This document shows positions 61,162 to 64,000 of a stretch of DNA of 64,000 nt, piece after piece. This DNA comes from Betaproteobacteria bacterium (lineage in GTDB: Bacteria; Pseudomonadota; Gammaproteobacteria; Burkholderiales; SG8-41), in NCBI GenBank assembly GCA_028292435.1, contig JAQGMI010000125.1:55009-119008 (forward strand), given 5' to 3'. A program made the translations under genes and the position numbers. Every line of letters begins with the position of its first letter. Position 1 is the first letter of the stretch. Below the pieces are notes generated by a model, which was not told the origin of the DNA, did not search any database, and saw nothing but the letters and a program-made list of their open reading frames with translations.

Positions 61162-61250
61162 GACGTTCACCCGCTGATTCGTGAAGAGGCAAGAATACAG
61201 GCAGCCGCGGCGCGCGCACAAATGCCGCGCTGGAAAAAAGTCGTCGCGAT

Positions 61251-62528
61251 TTAATCCGGCGATGCCGAGCGGAAGCGGTCCACTTCGAGCGGCGATACGA
61301 GGCCGGCGCGATTGCCCCATGAATTGCGCACGTAGGAAACCACCGCCGCGACTTCATCGTCGTTGAGCGTGGGCCTGAAGGGCGGCATGCCGTAAGGACG
61401 CGGATTGCCGTTCGTGCCCGGCGGGAATCCGCCGTTGAGTACCATGCGGATTGGATTGACGGCCGAGCGCATGGTGAGCGCACGATTGCCGGCGAGCGGC
61501 GGATAAGCAGGCGGCTTGCCGGCGCCATCGCTGCCGTGGCAATCGGTGCAATGGTCTTCGTACAGTTTGGCGCCGCGCGCCATGATTCGCTGCATGTCCT
61601 GCGCGGCAACTGGTGGCCCGCCGGAGTCGGCGGGCGCACGCGTTTGCGGCAGCGATTTGAGATACGCCGCCATCGCCTGCACGTCGCTTGCCGACAGATG
61701 CTGCAGGCTTCTATAGACAACCTCCGACATCGGCCCGAATATCGCGCTCCGTTGCGCGACGCCGGTCTTGAGCAACTGTACGATTTCCGCGATCTGCCAG
61801 TCGCCAAGGCCCGCTTCCACATCGGAGGTGAGCGACGGCGCATACCAGTTGAGCATCGGAATCATGCCGCCGGCAAGATCGGCTTTGAGATCTGTGCCGC
61901 CGAGCGCCGTGCGGCCGGTATGACACGCATTGCAGTGGCCCAGTCCCTGCACGAGATAGGCGCCGCGGTTCCATGCCGCGTCGCGATCGGCGACCGGCTC
62001 GAACACGCCGGGTTTGAAATACAGCAGACGCCAGCCCGCGAGCAGAAAGCGATTGTTGTACGGAAAGCGCAGCGTGTGTTCGCGCGCGGCCTGCTCGACC
62101 GGGGGCACCGTGCGCAAGTAAGCAAACAGCGCGTCCGTATCTGCTCGCGTCACCCGTGTGTAATTGGGATAAGGAAATGCCGGATAAAGCAGCTTTCCAT
62201 CTTTCGATTTGCCGTGATGCATCGCGCGCCAGAAATCGTCGGCCGTCCAGACGCCGATGCCGGTTTTTGCGTCGGGCGTCAGGTTCGACGCATAGACGTT
62301 GCCAAACGGCGTTTCGACGGCGCGGCCGCCTGCGTAATCGGCGCCGCCGCGAGCGGTGTGACAGCCCGCGCAATTGCCGGCGAGTGCGAGATAGCGGCCG
62401 CGCTCGATTTGTTCCGCCGGCTTGCCGGTGAAGACGGTGGCGGGCGTGTCGTCACGCTCGTTGATGCCGGCGAAAAGCGCGAGCGCCGCAATGGCGAGTG
62501 CGACGGACAGCGCGATCCACGGTTTCAT
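61251..62528 (-). CDS. triheme membrane c-type cytochrome (alcohol/gluconate dehydrogenase subunit type)
   Basis: 425 residues from the ATG at 62528, overlapping the stop of the upstream cytochrome (ATGA). N-terminal hydrophobic helix, then three heme sites: CAGCH (53-57), CNACH (199-203) and CTDCH (327-331). The TPFGNVYASNLTPDAKTGIG stretch after the first heme is the signature of the cytochrome subunit of membrane alcohol, gluconate and sorbitol dehydrogenases (AdhB/GndC type), which pass electrons to ubiquinone. No dehydrogenase subunit lies next to it. The PQQ enzyme at 14343-16019 is a possible distant partner; inference. Confidence 0.9.
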   Translation of the reverse strand: MKPWIALSVALAIAALALFAGINERDDTPATVFTGKPAEQIERGRYLALAGNCAGCHTARGGADYAGGRAVETPFGNVYASNLTPDAKTGIGVWTADDFWRAMHHGKSKDGKLLYPAFPYPNYTRVTRADTDALFAYLRTVPPVEQAAREHTLRFPYNNRFLLAGWRLLYFKPGVFEPVADRDAAWNRGAYLVQGLGHCNACHTGRTALGGTDLKADLAGGMIPMLNWYAPSLTSDVEAGLGDWQIAEIVQLLKTGVAQRSAIFGPMSEVVYRSLQHLSASDVQAMAAYLKSLPQTRAPADSGGPPVAAQDMQRIMARGAKLYEDHCTDCHGSDGAGKPPAYPPLAGNRALTMRSAVNPIRMVLNGGFPPGTNGNPRPYGMPPFRPTLNDDEVAAVVSYVRNSWGNRAGLVSPLEVDRFRSASPD

Positions 62529-63262
62529 CGCTTGCCCGGCACGGAAGTGATGCTGCCGCAATCGAGCGGCGGTTTTCGCGGCGTTGCGTTCGCCGGCGCG
62601 GCGTTTGGGGGCACGGGTCGCGACGCAAGGTAAGCGGCGACCGCGCTGATGTCTTCATTGCTCATGCGCCGCGTGATGTCCGCCATGCAATCGGGTGCGG
62701 CGGCATGCCGCGCACCGATCTGCCACGCGCCGAATTGCGAATTAATGTAATCGCGCGGCAAGCCGACCAAGCCCGGCACCGCGGGCGTGACGCCGGTCAG
62801 CGCATCGCCATGACAGGCCGCGCACGCAGGAATATTTTTAGCGGCGTCGCCGCGCGTCGTGAGCTCGCGTCCGCGTTCCAGCACGGTGGTTGAAGCTGCG
62901 GTGGGCACCGGCGGCGCGTACGGCGGATGCTGATCGGCGAAATGCGCGGCGATGTCACGCAGGTATGCGTCCGGCAGATTGCTGACGAGATAGGTCATCA
63001 TCGGGTTGCGCCGGCGCCCGTCGCGGAAATTCACGAGCTGGTTGTAGAGATAGCCGGCCGGTTTTCCGGCGATGCGCGGGTAATAGCCGTCGCTCGTCGC
63101 GCGGCCTTCCTTGCCATGACACGCCGTGCATGCGCGTAACCGCTCGGCCATGTTGTCAGGGACTGGCTGGGCGGCCGCCGTGCTCATGGCGCAAGCTGCG
63201 GCCGCCGCGACGAGAACAGCCAATACGATACTTCGACTACCTGCGGCGCAACCGGAAATCAT
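62525..63262 (-). CDS. diheme cytochrome c (c4-like)
   Basis: 245 residues with signal sequence ending near TAAAQ. Two c-type heme sites, CTACH (45-49) and CAACH (147-151), each in a similar half domain with YPRIAGKPAGYLYNQLVNFRDG and VPGLVGLPRDYINSQFGAW. This two-fold repeat is the cytochrome c4 layout. A Pro/Ala-rich tail follows. It would carry electrons in the periplasm. Overlaps the triheme gene by four bases, so both are coupled and probably form one electron-transfer unit. Confidence 0.9.
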   Translation of the reverse strand: MISGCAAGSRSIVLAVLVAAAAACAMSTAAAQPVPDNMAERLRACTACHGKEGRATSDGYYPRIAGKPAGYLYNQLVNFRDGRRRNPMMTYLVSNLPDAYLRDIAAHFADQHPPYAPPVPTAASTTVLERGRELTTRGDAAKNIPACAACHGDALTGVTPAVPGLVGLPRDYINSQFGAWQIGARHAAAPDCMADITRRMSNEDISAVAAYLASRPVPPNAAPANATPRKPPLDCGSITSVPGKR

Positions 63263-63297
63263 TGCTCTGGATGCTTCAGGTCAGTGCTTTCGCATGA

Positions 63298-64000
63298 TTA
63301 CTTGCGGCCCGTCAGCTTGAGCCCTTTTTCGAGCACCGCATTCGAGCGCGCGGGTTTCGGCATCAGGAACCGGTAGCCGAGCGCAATCACTTCTTCGACG
63401 TTATCGGCCTCGACGTGCGGGTGTCCGCACGCGACGTTGTTTTCGTTGCACGCGGCAACGATTCTCGCCATCGCCTCGACGACTTTGGGATGCTTGTATT
63501 GGCGCGGAAAGCCGAGGTTCTGCGACAGATCGCCTTCGCCGATGATGACAACGCCGATGCCCGGCACTTCTTTCAGGATTTTGGGCAGGTTCTTCACGCC
63601 TTCGATGTCTTCGCACATGATGCCGCACAGGATTTCGCCGTTCGGATCGAGCGGCCACACATCGGCGCGGTCGTAATATTCCTGCGCGGTCAAACCCCAG
63701 TACCGCGCGGCGTAAGCCGGCCCGTCGCCGCGTTGTCCTTTCGGCTCGAGGCGCGGCGCGGTATCGGGACGCGCGTAACGGCAGGCGGCGACGGCGCTGC
63801 GCGCTTCGGCGACGGTGCTGACATGCGGCCAGATGATGCCGTAGGCGCCGGCGTCGAGCACCTGCTTTGCGATCCACTGGTTCATCTCGATACCGTTCGG
63901 CGGAATGCGCACGAGTGGCGTGACCGCGGGCGCGAGCGTTGCGGATTCCACGATCTGACGGCGATTCATCAAGTATTGCAGGCAGTCGCGCAGCGTGCGG
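63298..64000 (-). CDS. HpcH/HpaI aldolase family protein, 5' part off the window
   Basis: At least 234 residues are visible, and the frame stays open through base 64000, where RTLRDCLQYLMNRRQ precedes the internal Met at 63972. Relatives have about 50-60 further residues before this, so the true start lies outside. Marks are TPLVRIPPNG, the metal-binding EDIEGVKNLPKILKEVPGIG and GEGDLSQNLGFPRQYKHP, and CGHPHVEADNVEEVIALGYRF. It would cleave or form a 4-hydroxy-2-oxoacid, or act on a related lyase substrate. Follows the cytochromes upstream on the same strand. Confidence 0.88.
   Translation of the reverse strand, partial: RTLRDCLQYLMNRRQIVESATLAPAVTPLVRIPPNGIEMNQWIAKQVLDAGAYGIIWPHVSTVAEARSAVAACRYARPDTAPRLEPKGQRGDGPAYAARYWGLTAQEYYDRADVWPLDPNGEILCGIMCEDIEGVKNLPKILKEVPGIGVVIIGEGDLSQNLGFPRQYKHPKVVEAMARIVAACNENNVACGHPHVEADNVEEVIALGYRFLMPKPARSNAVLEKGLKLTGRK

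Noticed and set aside
60206..61843. A 545-codon open frame on the minus strand
   Set aside because: It is a shifted frame across the Kef antiporter and cytochrome genes, Arg-rich and without domain pattern; the real genes in other frames explain the region.

Overview
The window looks like the chromosome of an uncultured, GC-rich betaproteobacterium, most likely of the order Burkholderiales. The main evidence is fourteen periplasmic solute-binding proteins of the Bug/TctC (tripartite tricarboxylate transporter) family in 64 kb, an expansion typical of Bordetella, Cupriavidus and relatives. A PEP-CTERM protein, a MexEF-type RND pump, DUF2946 and DUF3300 proteins and many aromatic or organic-acid enzyme families fit the same picture. 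I saw no rRNA, tRNA, CRISPR array, integrase or insertion sequence. The genes read as a stable catabolic region and not as an island.

Layout. 1-4880 (minus) is one tight operon: Bug, M20 amidohydrolase, a 4,5-dihydroxyphthalate decarboxylase-like protein, Bug, and a partial Bug. 5-13 kb holds a lone Bug, a small PepSY-like secreted protein, a TonB receptor with a His-rich DUF2946 protein, a carboxymuconolactone decarboxylase-like protein, a PEP-CTERM protein of the PepA type, and a CHASE3-GGDEF diguanylate cyclase. 13-21 kb holds a Bug, a PQQ alcohol dehydrogenase with the lanthanide-type Asp pair, an unknown membrane protein, an Asp/Glu racemase-like enzyme coupled to a SemiSWEET, an MmgE/PrpD protein, a tiny CXXCXGXG protein and a divergent Bug. 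21-31 kb holds hyuA-hyuB and a complete TetR-controlled RND efflux operon. 31-37 kb holds a small lipoprotein, a TfdA-like dioxygenase, two Bug proteins, a RidA protein, a zinc metallopeptidase and an alpha/beta hydrolase. 37-40.5 kb is an envelope-protein cluster with a phased regulatory array. 40.5-49.5 kb holds a nitroreductase, a VOC protein, four Bug proteins around a luciferase-like monooxygenase, an RNase D-like exonuclease, an ArsR-SRPBCC pair and small membrane proteins. 49.5-64 kb holds dinB with a CmcJ-family oxidoreductase, an MBL hydrolase, an FMN alpha-hydroxyacid oxidase, two Bug proteins (one with a 3-hydroxyisobutyrate dehydrogenase-like enzyme and a CMD protein), an outer membrane barrel, a Kef-type antiporter, two c-type cytochromes and a partial HpcH/HpaI aldolase.

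How it works together. The recurring unit is a Bug protein next to one soluble enzyme of organic-acid or aromatic metabolism, with no TctA/TctB membrane genes in the window. This suggests many specialised carboxylate-sensing or uptake modules that share permeases encoded elsewhere. Regulation is readable in several places: a TetR operator pair on the efflux operon, an ArsR palindrome that overlaps a leaderless start codon, and two phased TTACA/TGTAA arrays in front of envelope genes.
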